This document shows positions 1 through 8,513 of a stretch of 64,000 bases of DNA, piece by piece. Within the stretch, counting starts at the first letter, position 1; every line of letters starts with the position of its first letter. This stretch comes from Bacilli bacterium (GTDB lineage: Bacteria; Bacillota_I; Bacilli_A; RF39; UBA660), in assembly GCA_017519965.1 (NCBI GenBank), contig JAFWRK010000048.1, positions 1 through 64,000 of the forward strand, in the 5' to 3' direction. The position numbers and the translations under genes are program-made. The notes beneath the pieces were generated by a model. It was not told where the DNA came from, ran no database searches, and saw only the letters and a program-made list of their open reading frames with translations.

Positions 1-30
1 AAAGTATAATAAGTACATACAAATAATTAA

Positions 31-501
31 ATAAATCAAAATAAAATAATAAATAAAGTAATAAAAAATGAAGAAGAAGCAAAAAATAACAATATAGAAA
101 TCGATGATAGTATTGGAAAAATAATAATTGATAAAATAAATGTCAACAGAAAGTTATATAGTATAAATAATTCTAAAAATAATATAGAAGAGAATATTAC
201 AATATTAAAAGGAAGTATAGAACCTAATAATAATGAAAGTATTATTTTTTTAGCTGCACATTCTGGATATGGAGAGAAAGCATTCTTTAAAGACTTAGAT
301 AAATTAGAACAAAATGATAAAGTAATACTAAGTTATGAGAATATAGATTATTTATATATAGTAAAGGATAAATGGGAAACAAATAAAGATGGAGATATTG
401 AAGTAAAAAAAGAAGATAATAAACAACTAATTCTTACTACATGTAGTCCTACTGATAAAACAAAACAACTTATAATTAATTGCATAGAAAAAGAGTCATA
501 A
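31..501 (+). CDS. Sortase-family transpeptidase, 5' end missing or frameshifted
   Basis: The open frame translates to a sortase-like core: a catalytic His in LAAHSGYG and a catalytic Cys in ILTTCSPTD near the C-terminus. Sortases are membrane-anchored transpeptidases that attach proteins to the cell wall or link pilins. Three problems are visible. In-frame stops lie at 7-12 and 28-30, and no ATG, GTG or TTG occurs between them and the core. The usual N-terminal membrane segment is absent. The basic catalytic Arg expected about 9 residues after Cys is replaced by Lys-Gln (TKQLII). A short stretch in the next frame upstream (positions 2-31) reads like linker sequence, which suggests a frameshift, but the window edge prevents proof. 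It converges on the S41 protease gene and shares its terminator. Subclass not determined. Confidence 0.6.
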   Translation: MNQNKIINKVIKNEEEAKNNNIEIDDSIGKIIIDKINVNRKLYSINNSKNNIEENITILKGSIEPNNNESIIFLAAHSGYGEKAFFKDLDKLEQNDKVILSYENIDYLYIVKDKWETNKDGDIEVKKEDNKQLILTTCSPTDKTKQLIINCIEKES

Positions 502-510
502 GACTCTTTT
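489..510. terminator. Bidirectional terminator between sortase remnant and ctp
   Basis: A perfect 9-bp inverted repeat, AAAAGAGTC-ATAA-GACTCTTTT, has U-rich flanks on both strands and lies between two convergent genes. It overlaps both stop codons. Confidence 0.8.
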
Positions 511-1792
511 ATTTTGTTAATATATTTACAGCTTCATTCAATTGATTATCTTCATCACTTTCAGTATCAAATTCAACAACTACATCAGGTTTTAAACCTT
601 TTTTATGTAACCATTTTCCTTTAGAAGTTAACCATTTTTCTGTAGTAAACTTATAGCTAGTACCTCTAGATAAGTTAGTTGATTCTTGTACAGTACCCTT
701 ACCATAAGTAGTAGTACCAACTATTGTAGCATTAGGATAGTTCTCCTTAAAGCAAGAAGCTAATACTTCAGATGCAGATGCACTACCACCATTTACTAAA
801 ACTACCACAGGATAACTTGTATAAGTATCTGTCCTTGCTTTATAATCAGATATTTTCTTTTTAGACTGTATCTTAAATAAAACAGTATCTTTTTCAAAGA
901 ATAAGTCTAATATTTTATATACTTGAGATAAATGTCCACCAGTATTACTTCTAACATCAATTATTAGAGAATCAAAACCTTTCTTTTCTAAATCATCTAA
1001 TTCTTTTTTAAACTGAGAATATGTATTAGAGGCAAAATTATCTAAGTATAAACGAGCAACCTTTTTATTATCCCTTTCAATTATTTCACCAAATACGGAT
1101 GGAATATCAATTTCACTTAAAGTTAGTGGAAAATCTATTTCTTCTTCTCCTCTACGCATTGTAATAACAACTTTAGTACCTAACTTCTTACCTATCATAG
1201 AAATTATTTCTTCAGAAGTTGATGAAGTAACATCTTTACCGTTTACTTTAACGATAATATCATCAACTTTAATACCTGCTTTACTAGCAGGAGAATTATC
1301 AAATATACTAACAACCTTAGTAATTGAATCTTCATATTGAATAGATATACCCACACCAACGTATTTACCATCTATTGTAGTATTAAAAGACTTAGTAGTA
1401 TCTTCATCCATATAATAAGAATTTTCATCATCTAAAGACTTAAACATACCAGATATACCAGCATCAATTAATTCTTTACCATTAACATCTTCATAATAAT
1501 TATCCTTAATATCATCATATACTTTTAAAAACTCAATAACATTACTATCTACTCTACTACCTAATACAGAATCAGTACAAAGAGTAACTAAACATCCAAT
1601 AACTATACCAAATAATAAAAGTAAACATCCAATAAAGAAAAATTCAAACTTAGTTACACACTTTTTACTTACTTCTACTTTTTTCTTTGGATACTTCTTA
1701 TCATATTCTTCTTGTGATATAAAAAATATATTTACAATAGTATCTAATAAACTTAACTTTTTTTCTTTTTTCTTCTTCTTTTTAAACAACAT
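509..1792 (-). CDS. S41 family C-terminal processing peptidase (CtpA/CtpB-like)
   Basis: This is a 427-residue membrane-anchored serine protease. A Lys-rich cytoplasmic N-terminus is followed by a TM segment near residues 50-72, a PDZ domain around 140-220 (GVGISIQYED, SPASKAGI), and the S41 catalytic domain. The nucleophile Ser lies in NGGSASASEVLA and the general-base Lys in TYGKGTVQE, so the Ser-Lys dyad is intact. Homologues trim C-termini of extracytoplasmic proteins, and in sporeformers CtpB cleaves SpoIVFA. The ATG is preceded by GAGGTGA. The gene heads away from the cdaA-cdaR group, on the same strand. Whether this copy has a sporulation or a vegetative role cannot be decided here. 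Confidence 0.92.
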   Translation of the reverse strand: MLFKKKKKKEKKLSLLDTIVNIFFISQEEYDKKYPKKKVEVSKKCVTKFEFFFIGCLLLLFGIVIGCLVTLCTDSVLGSRVDSNVIEFLKVYDDIKDNYYEDVNGKELIDAGISGMFKSLDDENSYYMDEDTTKSFNTTIDGKYVGVGISIQYEDSITKVVSIFDNSPASKAGIKVDDIIVKVNGKDVTSSTSEEIISMIGKKLGTKVVITMRRGEEEIDFPLTLSEIDIPSVFGEIIERDNKKVARLYLDNFASNTYSQFKKELDDLEKKGFDSLIIDVRSNTGGHLSQVYKILDLFFEKDTVLFKIQSKKKISDYKARTDTYTSYPVVVLVNGGSASASEVLASCFKENYPNATIVGTTTYGKGTVQESTNLSRGTSYKFTTEKWLTSKGKWLHKKGLKPDVVVEFDTESDEDNQLNEAVNILTK

Positions 1793-1847
1793 TTAATCAC
1801 CTCAGATTATTTCAACACTATCAATTATACAACATATTGAAGCCAAA

Positions 1848-1866
1848 AAAAAGAGACTAAAGTCTC
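1848..1866 (-). terminator. Intrinsic terminator after the thioredoxin-fold-like gene
   Basis: A GAGACT-AA-AGTCTC stem is followed on the minus strand by a run of about eight U residues, directly downstream of the 1874-2440 gene. Confidence 0.7.
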
Positions 1867-1873
1867 AATTAGA

Positions 1874-2440
1874 TTATTCATTATTTGAAGTCATATAGTT
1901 TTCAACATCTTCAAAACCATAAATATACTCTAATACATGTCCGTCAGAAAATCTAATTAAAGTTGGATTTGTTAATAACATATCATCAGCACTGATAGGA
2001 TTCTCATTAGGCTCATTAGTAGTTACAAAAGGTTTATTAAAAGCATTACTTAAGTCACATTTATAAAAATTAGAGCCACCCATAGTACCTTCAAACTCAT
2101 GAATAGCATTATCTAAAATCTCATAATCATCACTTTCAGTATCACTCATATCATAATAAAGTACATAGTAGTCTCCTTCTAAATCAAAACTTCTACCTAC
2201 TAATATTTCACTATATTGAAATTCAACTTCTTTATCTTCCTCATCTTTCTTAAAGATAGATCCTCCAGTTGCTTTAATAGTAATTAAATAGAATACACCC
2301 AATACTATTGCAACCACTAAACATGTCCAAAAAACACTTTTTACTTCAGGAGTAAAACTCAATTTTTTTTCATCTGCATAACTCTTTCTCTTTGTATTTT
2401 TCTTTCTATTTACAATTCTTACATTTTTATTTTTTGCCAT
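1874..2440 (-). CDS. Membrane-anchored protein with a cysteine-poor thioredoxin-like domain
   Basis: This 188-residue protein has a basic N-terminus rich in Lys and Arg, one TM segment at about residues 36-57, and an extracytoplasmic domain. The C-terminal half has the look of a thioredoxin fold: a YYVLYYDMSD strand where the active site would begin, and NPTLIRFSDGHVLEYIYGF, which resembles the cis-Pro strand and Gly turn of thioredoxins. The CxxC motif is absent; the equivalent stretch is acidic and Ser-rich, and the only Cys is a lone one (FYKCDL). A redox role is therefore unlikely and a binding or scaffold role is more plausible. Family not recognised with certainty. It lies between a lipoprotein and the S41 protease genes on the same strand. 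Confidence 0.6.
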   Translation of the reverse strand: MAKNKNVRIVNRKKNTKRKSYADEKKLSFTPEVKSVFWTCLVVAIVLGVFYLITIKATGGSIFKKDEEDKEVEFQYSEILVGRSFDLEGDYYVLYYDMSDTESDDYEILDNAIHEFEGTMGGSNFYKCDLSNAFNKPFVTTNEPNENPISADDMLLTNPTLIRFSDGHVLEYIYGFEDVENYMTSNNE

Positions 2441-2492
2441 CTCAATACCACCCTGAAATCATTATATCACAATAGAAATAAGAGGTAAACAC

Positions 2493-3491
2493 TTATTTAG
2501 AAGTGGGTAAAACATAAATAGATTGAGCAATATTAATTAATTCAGAGCTATTTAAAACATCGCTAACTAAGTAATATTCAATACCATTACTAATCCAAGA
2601 AAGAGAATTATCAGTTTTAACACCTAAAACATCCATAAGTTGAAAAGGAACACCATTTGTAGGTATAACAGTAAAATCATTCTCTTTACTTACAGTTTCT
2701 TCAACAAGAAGAAATGGATTATCACCTTCAAAAGTCATTAATATTCTTTCACCATCAGTTGTTTTTATTCTTTCTTCATTAGCTAATGAAGTATTTGTAG
2801 GTAATAACAATGGATATATAGTATCTTCTAAAGTAGCCGTATCTTCTAAACTATCATCAACATCTAAAGTAGCTTTTTCCATAATATAATTTAATTCAAA
2901 ATAATTCTTATCAAAAGATGGAGAATAATCAATCTTTTTAATATTTAAAATAATACTAGGAATATTATTAGTATCATAAACAGTAACCTTCTTTAAATTA
3001 CCATTTTTATTAAGAATTATTTTTTGACTTACTAATTCCTTATTATTAGGATAATTAACAATAGTTTTAATAATATAATCTTTATTCTTTCTACTTATAG
3101 TTAACTCTTTATCACCTTTAATATCGTTTACTAAAGACTTTAATAAATAAATTTGAGAATTATTATAAGGCCAATCACTTTGAAACTTAAAACTTCTATT
3201 TAAAGAAGGAGTAAGAATATATACACCATCTTTATTCTTAACTATTATTTGAGTAGAACCATTAGACTTATTAGTAAGAGAAACCTTATAATTAGATTTT
3301 TTCTCATAACTTACTTCCACATAATAATTATAAACATCATCATTATTTCTTAACTCTAAATCAGCTTTCAAAAAGTAAGAATCACAATTATTCACTTTAT
3401 TAACAAATTTATTCATTATATCTTCTTTATTATTTTTAGTACATCCAGTAATTAAAAATATAATACATAATAATAGAATAATTTTTTTCAT
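2493..3491 (-). CDS. Lipoprotein with LolA/RseB-like fold (YdcC-like), DUF4367-type C-terminus
   Basis: This 332-residue protein starts with a lipoprotein signal: hydrophobic residues 3-15, then lipobox LITGC with the lipidated Cys at residue 17. The next ~190 residues have repeated beta-strand patterns (YYVEVSYEKKSNYKVSL, NKDGVYILTPS, IKTIVNYPNNKELVSQKIILNKNGNLKKVTVYD cut by short turns) typical of the LolA/RseB half-barrel seen in Bacillus YdcC. The C-terminal part (SWISNGIEYYLVSDV, followed by ELINIAQSI) resembles DUF4367 anti-sigma-factor-associated domains. The likely location is the outer face of the membrane. It lies downstream of cdaR on the same strand. Ligand unknown. Confidence 0.65.
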   Translation of the reverse strand: MKKIILLLCIIFLITGCTKNNKEDIMNKFVNKVNNCDSYFLKADLELRNNDDVYNYYVEVSYEKKSNYKVSLTNKSNGSTQIIVKNKDGVYILTPSLNRSFKFQSDWPYNNSQIYLLKSLVNDIKGDKELTISRKNKDYIIKTIVNYPNNKELVSQKIILNKNGNLKKVTVYDTNNIPSIILNIKKIDYSPSFDKNYFELNYIMEKATLDVDDSLEDTATLEDTIYPLLLPTNTSLANEERIKTTDGERILMTFEGDNPFLLVEETVSKENDFTVIPTNGVPFQLMDVLGVKTDNSLSWISNGIEYYLVSDVLNSSELINIAQSIYVLPTSK

Positions 3492-3549
3492 ATTTCACCT
3501 CTATAATCTAATTAAGAATATGAATAGAAGCATTATATTATTACAAAAA

Positions 3550-3571
3550 AAATAAGCTTAAAAGCTTATTT
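3550..3571 (-). terminator. Intrinsic terminator after cdaR
   Basis: The inverted repeat AAATAAGC-TTAAAA-GCTTATTT is followed by a U run on the minus strand. It overlaps the last codons of cdaR and should end the cdaA-cdaR transcript. Confidence 0.65.
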
Positions 3572-4936
3572 TTCACTTATAACTATTTTAACTTTCTTAG
3601 TCTTAGAACTATATGATAATTTTAAGTCATCACCAGATACTTTAACTTCAACATCATAAGTACCAGGTCCATAATTCTTCAAATCAACATAAGCTCTAAT
3701 TGAAGAAGCATCTAATTTAGCTAATGCATCACTACTTCCCTTAACTACAACAGTAACTTTACTATCATCATCAGAAGCAGCTTGAGGTTTATATTTAGAG
3801 TCTAAGTTAATAGTTTGAATAGATATATTATCAAATTCTTTACTTGATTCTTCATCTAACTTAACTGAAACATTTACTGTTTTAGAACTTAATTCAGTAA
3901 TACCAGATGGTTTCTTAATAGTTACTTTATAATCCTTATTCTTATCTAACTTATCAACATCAACTGTTACTTCAATTTGCTCAATTGCATCAATTGCTTC
4001 TTGAGTACCATATACCTTAACAGTAGAAATATCAGTAGATAATTCTTTTATAGATTTACCAAAGGCTACAGTTCCTTTTGGAACAACTTTAATAGGTACA
4101 TCTTTACTTGGAGAAGTAATATTAACTTTAGCAGTTACTGATGAAGGAACAATTTCAACATCAATTGCTTTACCATTAGCATCATATGCAACTAAAGGTA
4201 CATCTTTTAATGTGATATCACCAGCTTGTTGTTTAGCAATAGAATTAACATCAACTAAAGCCTTAACAGTAGCTATTTGATTTAATTTATATTTAGCTCC
4301 CTTAACAATAGCACTAGATCTATCTAATTCTACATTATTAATATATAATTTAGAATCCAAATCATCTTGATGTAATAAATCAACTGATAATGTCTTATTA
4401 ACACTTTCCTTCTCGTAAATAGTTACAGTTACAGTAGAAGGATCTAACTTATAATCCAAAGACTTCATAGTTTGTGTATATTTCAATTTCACTTTATGAT
4501 TACCAGGTTTTAATCCAGTTAAATCAACCGAAACTGTTTGTGATGGAGATTGTTTAGCTAAGAAAATATGACGTTTTTGACCTACCAAAGTAATATCAAC
4601 ACTCTCAGGTAAACCTTCAACAACATACATTTCTTCATTATAAACAGCTGTAACAGGTCTATCTTCTAATATTTCAGCATATTGATCTAACATAACACTA
4701 GTTTCTTGATCAACTACTACATAAACTATAAAAGCTAATATTAAACTAACTATTAATAAAGTAGACTTCTTACTTGCAAACTTATCTAAAGTTTTAGCAT
4801 GATTTTTTAAGAAATCATTTATTCTAATTATTAATCTTGTGATAGGTATAACTATAACCCTATCTATGAATGATGCTATATGTTTAATAATATTTACAAA
4901 AAAACTAATTATTTTCTTCATATATCTCTTCCTCAT
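3566..4936 (-). CDS. cdaR: YbbR-domain regulator of diadenylate cyclase (CdaR)
   Basis: This 456-residue protein has a short cytoplasmic N-terminus, one TM segment at about residues 58-77 and a long extracytoplasmic part made of tandem YbbR beta modules. Each module carries a pattern of the type LPESVDITLVGQ or IKELSTDISTVKVYGTQEAI. YbbR proteins bind the membrane-bound diadenylate cyclase CdaA and modulate c-di-AMP synthesis. Its 5' end overlaps the end of cdaA by 32 nt, the usual cdaA-cdaR arrangement, which implies translational coupling. In Bacillus glmM follows; here it does not, and a lipoprotein gene follows after a terminator. Confidence 0.9.
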   Translation of the reverse strand: MRKRYMKKIISFFVNIIKHIASFIDRVIVIPITRLIIRINDFLKNHAKTLDKFASKKSTLLIVSLILAFIVYVVVDQETSVMLDQYAEILEDRPVTAVYNEEMYVVEGLPESVDITLVGQKRHIFLAKQSPSQTVSVDLTGLKPGNHKVKLKYTQTMKSLDYKLDPSTVTVTIYEKESVNKTLSVDLLHQDDLDSKLYINNVELDRSSAIVKGAKYKLNQIATVKALVDVNSIAKQQAGDITLKDVPLVAYDANGKAIDVEIVPSSVTAKVNITSPSKDVPIKVVPKGTVAFGKSIKELSTDISTVKVYGTQEAIDAIEQIEVTVDVDKLDKNKDYKVTIKKPSGITELSSKTVNVSVKLDEESSKEFDNISIQTINLDSKYKPQAASDDDSKVTVVVKGSSDALAKLDASSIRAYVDLKNYGPGTYDVEVKVSGDDLKLSYSSKTKKVKIVISEK

Positions 4937-5735
4937 CTATAATTGCTTCATCTTCTACATCTTGTTTAGGTTTTAATTCATCAATTAGCATCATTCTTAC
5001 ATCATCTAAAGACAAGTTATAAAGCATATCACCTTTAACAGCTATAGAAACTCTTCCTGTTTCCTCAGAAACAACAATACATATAGCATCAGTTTCTTCA
5101 GCTAATCCTAAAGCAGCTCTATGTCTTGTACCTAATCTTCTATTAATCTTAGTACTATTACTTGTTGGGAAAACTGCACCAGCACAAGTAATTCTATCAC
5201 CTTGAATAATAACTCCACCATCATGCAATGGATTACCTTCATAGAATATAGCAATTAATAAATCACTAGATAAATCTGCATATAGCTTTTTAGCTTTATC
5301 TATATAATTAGCTAAACTTTGATCTCTTTCAATAACAATTAATGCTCCAATTCTCTCTTTTCTTAAGTAATCAATAGCATTAACCATCTCATAAACCAAA
5401 CGTTCTCTTTCATCAACAGTAAGAACTTTATGTCTACCTAATAATTGACTTCTACCTAATTGCTCTAAAATATTTCTAATTTCTGGTTGAAATACAACTA
5501 TTAAAGCAATAGGTCCCCATTGAATAATATATTCAAGTAATAATCCAACAGTAACAAAACCAAAGAAATCACTAATTAATTTTAAAAATATAATAAATAT
5601 AACACCTTTAAATAATAATGATAACTTTAAATTATTCTTAACATTTTTTAAAATATAATAAAATATAAACCATACTAGTAATATATCAACTAACTGAATA
5701 AGTATAGTAGATACATCATTCCATGTAACAGACAC
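4905..5735 (-). CDS. cdaA: Diadenylate cyclase CdaA (c-di-AMP synthase)
   Basis: CdaA condenses two ATP into cyclic di-AMP, a second messenger controlling potassium transport, osmotic balance and wall homeostasis. The 276-residue protein has three TM segments in the first ~90 residues and a DAC domain from ~100 on. The catalytic motif appears as DGGVIIQGD (DGA class, here DGG) and the second motif as RLGTRHRAALG (RHR). The start is GTG at 5733-5735, with AGGAG nine bases upstream. Length is normal for the family (~273). The C-terminus has an acidic tail not seen in every homologue. Confidence 0.95.
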   Translation of the reverse strand: MSVTWNDVSTILIQLVDILLVWFIFYYILKNVKNNLKLSLLFKGVIFIIFLKLISDFFGFVTVGLLLEYIIQWGPIALIVVFQPEIRNILEQLGRSQLLGRHKVLTVDERERLVYEMVNAIDYLRKERIGALIVIERDQSLANYIDKAKKLYADLSSDLLIAIFYEGNPLHDGGVIIQGDRITCAGAVFPTSNSTKINRRLGTRHRAALGLAEETDAICIVVSEETGRVSIAVKGDMLYNLSLDDVRMMLIDELKPKQDVEDEAIIDEEEIYEENN

Positions 5736-5755
5736 TCACATCATCTCCTATTTAA

Positions 5756-6025
5756 TTATTGTACACTATTATTGCTTTGCTGACTAGCTGATGGTTGCTG
5801 AACAGGTTGAGCAGTTTGATTATTCGGTTGTGCAACACTTACTCCAGAGTTAGAACTAACAGCAGCATGAGTTTCTTCATACTTAGTATCATTCTTTTTT
5901 CTATTTAAATAGTTTTCACCCAAATAACCAATACAAGAACAAATTAAAATAGTATTAACCACTACTAAAGCTATATATAATGGTCCGCTCAAAATATCAC
6001 GGAAAAATACGATAATAAAATCCAT
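5756..6025 (-). CDS. Small single-pass membrane protein, function unknown
   Basis: This is an 89-residue protein with a hydrophobic helix at about residues 14-36, then a short basic patch (NRKKND) and a low-complexity Gln/Ser/Asn/Pro-rich tail. No family recognised. The ATG is preceded by GGGGTG with 5-nt spacing. It sits 20 nt upstream of cdaA on the same strand and is probably cotranscribed with it. The basic patch after the helix puts the tail in the cytoplasm if the positive-inside rule holds. Confidence 0.6.
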   Translation of the reverse strand: MDFIIVFFRDILSGPLYIALVVVNTILICSCIGYLGENYLNRKKNDTKYEETHAAVSSNSGVSVAQPNNQTAQPVQQPSASQQSNNSVQ

Positions 6026-6094
6026 ATTAGCACCCCTATTCTCATAATATATGATATCATTTTACATTAAATTTATCAACAAAGAAAGAGATTT

Positions 6095-8203
6095 TTATTT
6101 AAGTACTTTTGCTTTATTAGAATTATCGTACATCTTATTATTAATATCAAAATTAATTCTCATTTTAGATCTATTAACATCTTTAACTCTTAAACTTAAA
6201 TAATCACCTACGCAATATATTTCTCCATTAGTAATATCAAATAAAGTTAAATTATCATTACTTAGAACACAAGAATTAGAAACATCATTAATATAAACTC
6301 TACCATTTATCGTATTATCAAGAATAACATTAAAACCATATCTATCAATATCAGTAATCATACCATTATAATTATCACCAATATGTCTTTCTAAATAATC
6401 AATAGCCTTTAAGTTAAAATCACTTCTTTGAGCATTTTTAGCATCTACCTCTTTAATAGAAGAATTTGATGCCATATCACTTAATTTGCTAAATAGATCA
6501 TTATCTACTTCATTATTCATAGATAAATCTAATAATCTATGAACAATTAAGTCAGGATATCTTCTAATTGGAGAAGTAAAATGACAATAGTACTCCTTAC
6601 CTAAAGCATAATGACCTACATTATCAGTAGAATACTTTGCTTTTGATAAAGTTCTTATCAAATTACTAGAATAAAAACTATTATCTAAATCATTTTTAGA
6701 AACGAATTGTTGCAAATCTTGAAAATATTTACGAAAGTTACAACACTCCATAGGAGAATGTTTATCATATTCCAAATTAACAAAATTTAAAAATTTAAAA
6801 AAGTCTTCAAGTTTATTTAATAATGGCCCTTCATGAATACGATGAATACACGGATATCCATTTAAAGATAAATGTTTATCAACTACTTCATTAGTTAAAA
6901 CCATAAATTCTTCAATTAAATTTTCTGCTTTATCATTACTTCTAAATATAATATCTGTAACATTATTAAACTCATCCGTAACAAACCTAGCTTCTTTTTT
7001 ATTAAAATCTAATCCATAATTATTCATTCTATTTTGCTTCAACTTAGTAGCAATATCATTAAGTTGATTTAAAACTTCAGAGTAAGGAGCATAAGAAATA
7101 TCATAGTTTTTACCATTTAATAAATTATTTACTTCATCATAATTCATTTTCTTCCTAGAATTAATAACACTTTTAAAAATATTGTATCCTTGTAAATTTC
7201 CTAAAGGATCAATCTCCATAATGCAAGAGACAGCCAATCTATCTACATTAGGATTTAGCGAACATATACCATTAGATAATTCAACAGGCAGCATAGGAAA
7301 AACAGCATTAGTTAAGTAAACGCTAGTACCCCTTTGATAAGCGTCTTGATCAATATGAGATCCTAGTGGAACATAATAAGATACATCAGCTATATGAACA
7401 CCAACTGAATAATTACCATTTGGAAGTAATTCACAACTAATGGCATCATCCATATCTTTTGTATCACTACAATCAATAGTAAAAATATTCTTATTCCTTA
7501 AATCTATTCTACCTATAAGATCAGTATCTCTAACATTTAATGGAATAGAATTAACTTGTTTTAAAGTAGCATTAGTAAATTTATCATCAAATCCATAATC
7601 ATTTGCAATAGTAATAGAATCCAAATCCTCAATATATTCATTTATATATTTAACAAAACTACCCAAATAATTATTAGATGTTTGATTAGGCAAACTAACT
7701 AATACTTTACTACCAACTTTAGCATTATTTAAAAGTTCTATATTCAAGTCTTTATATTTTCTACTAACTGGTTTAACATACAGTTTATTATTCTTAGTAT
7801 AAACCTCACCTTTAATACGGTCTAAATCTCTAGTTAAAACTTTTTTAACATCAGCAAACAAAGGTCCATTCTTCTCTTTAGAATGTAGATTAACTAGAAC
7901 ATAATCACCATCAATAGCATCTTTTTTATCAATTATTTCATAATATGAATTATTATCTTTAGAAGTTGATATTAAGACTTTACCATTATTTCTTCTGTCA
8001 TAATAATATCTACCTTTTCTAAAAGAAGTATGTTCTAATAATATATAATTATTCTTTTTATTCTTTACTACCGAAAAATCATTTTCTAATTCTTCCAAAG
8101 TATTTAATAACTCTTCCTTTGAATATTTTAAGTCATTGCAAATAGTATCCAATGAAAAAGCTCTTTTATGCTTAGATAAGTATTCTAATATTTCTTCTTT
8201 CAT
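6095..8203 (-). CDS. RNase R-family exoribonuclease, first copy
   Basis: This is a 702-residue RNB-family 3'-5' exoribonuclease. An N-terminal winged-helix region (residues 1-60), cold-shock domains and the RNB catalytic domain can be traced. The metal-binding motif reads CSDTKDMDDAIS, keeping the three catalytic Asp residues, and HFTSPIRRYPDL is present near the C-terminus, followed by an S1-like domain. It is more divergent than the copy at 18045 and lacks a basic C-terminal tail. A GTG at 8218 is in frame, but its bases form part of the Shine-Dalgarno site (GGGTGA); the ATG at 8203 with 7-nt spacing is preferred. Two RNase R paralogues in such a compact segment is unusual. Confidence 0.88.
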   Translation of the reverse strand: MKEEILEYLSKHKRAFSLDTICNDLKYSKEELLNTLEELENDFSVVKNKKNNYILLEHTSFRKGRYYYDRRNNGKVLISTSKDNNSYYEIIDKKDAIDGDYVLVNLHSKEKNGPLFADVKKVLTRDLDRIKGEVYTKNNKLYVKPVSRKYKDLNIELLNNAKVGSKVLVSLPNQTSNNYLGSFVKYINEYIEDLDSITIANDYGFDDKFTNATLKQVNSIPLNVRDTDLIGRIDLRNKNIFTIDCSDTKDMDDAISCELLPNGNYSVGVHIADVSYYVPLGSHIDQDAYQRGTSVYLTNAVFPMLPVELSNGICSLNPNVDRLAVSCIMEIDPLGNLQGYNIFKSVINSRKKMNYDEVNNLLNGKNYDISYAPYSEVLNQLNDIATKLKQNRMNNYGLDFNKKEARFVTDEFNNVTDIIFRSNDKAENLIEEFMVLTNEVVDKHLSLNGYPCIHRIHEGPLLNKLEDFFKFLNFVNLEYDKHSPMECCNFRKYFQDLQQFVSKNDLDNSFYSSNLIRTLSKAKYSTDNVGHYALGKEYYCHFTSPIRRYPDLIVHRLLDLSMNNEVDNDLFSKLSDMASNSSIKEVDAKNAQRSDFNLKAIDYLERHIGDNYNGMITDIDRYGFNVILDNTINGRVYINDVSNSCVLSNDNLTLFDITNGEIYCVGDYLSLRVKDVNRSKMRINFDINNKMYDNSNKAKVLK

Positions 8204-8248
8204 TATACCGTCACCCACAGGCTTTATTATAGCATATAAAATTAAAAA

Positions 8249-8272
8249 AAGAGACAGATTATTCTGTCTCTT
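8249..8272 (-). terminator. Terminator after DUF378 gene
   Basis: A 9-bp stem AAGAGACAG/CTGTCTCTT with a six-base loop is followed by U residues on the minus strand. It overlaps the stop of the DUF378 gene. Confidence 0.75.
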
Positions 8273-8462
8273 CTAAATGATTAAATAAAATACCAATATT
8301 AACTATACCAGCAATTGCAATTAAGGTATATATCATTCTGGTTAAAAATGTAGTACTACCAAACAAAGAAGTCACTAAGTTAATATCAAATAAACCTACT
8401 AATCCCCAATTAATAGCACCTACTATTGTTAAAATTAATAGTATCTTTTGTAAATTTTCCAT
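8259..8462 (-). CDS. DUF378 family small membrane protein (YuzA-like)
   Basis: This 67-residue protein has two TM helices and the conserved GAINWGLVGLFDINLV pattern that defines the DUF378 family. Function of the family is unknown. The ATG at 8462 has a canonical AGGAGG six bases upstream; an in-frame upstream extension to 8510 has no ribosome binding site and was not used. It lies 51 nt downstream of the NlpC/P60 gene on the same strand. Confidence 0.85.
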   Translation of the reverse strand: MENLQKILLILTIVGAINWGLVGLFDINLVTSLFGSTTFLTRMIYTLIAIAGIVNIGILFNHLEETE

Positions 8463-8513
8463 ATCATACCTCCTAACTATAGGATTAACAATAAATAGGA
8501 AAATATACATATT

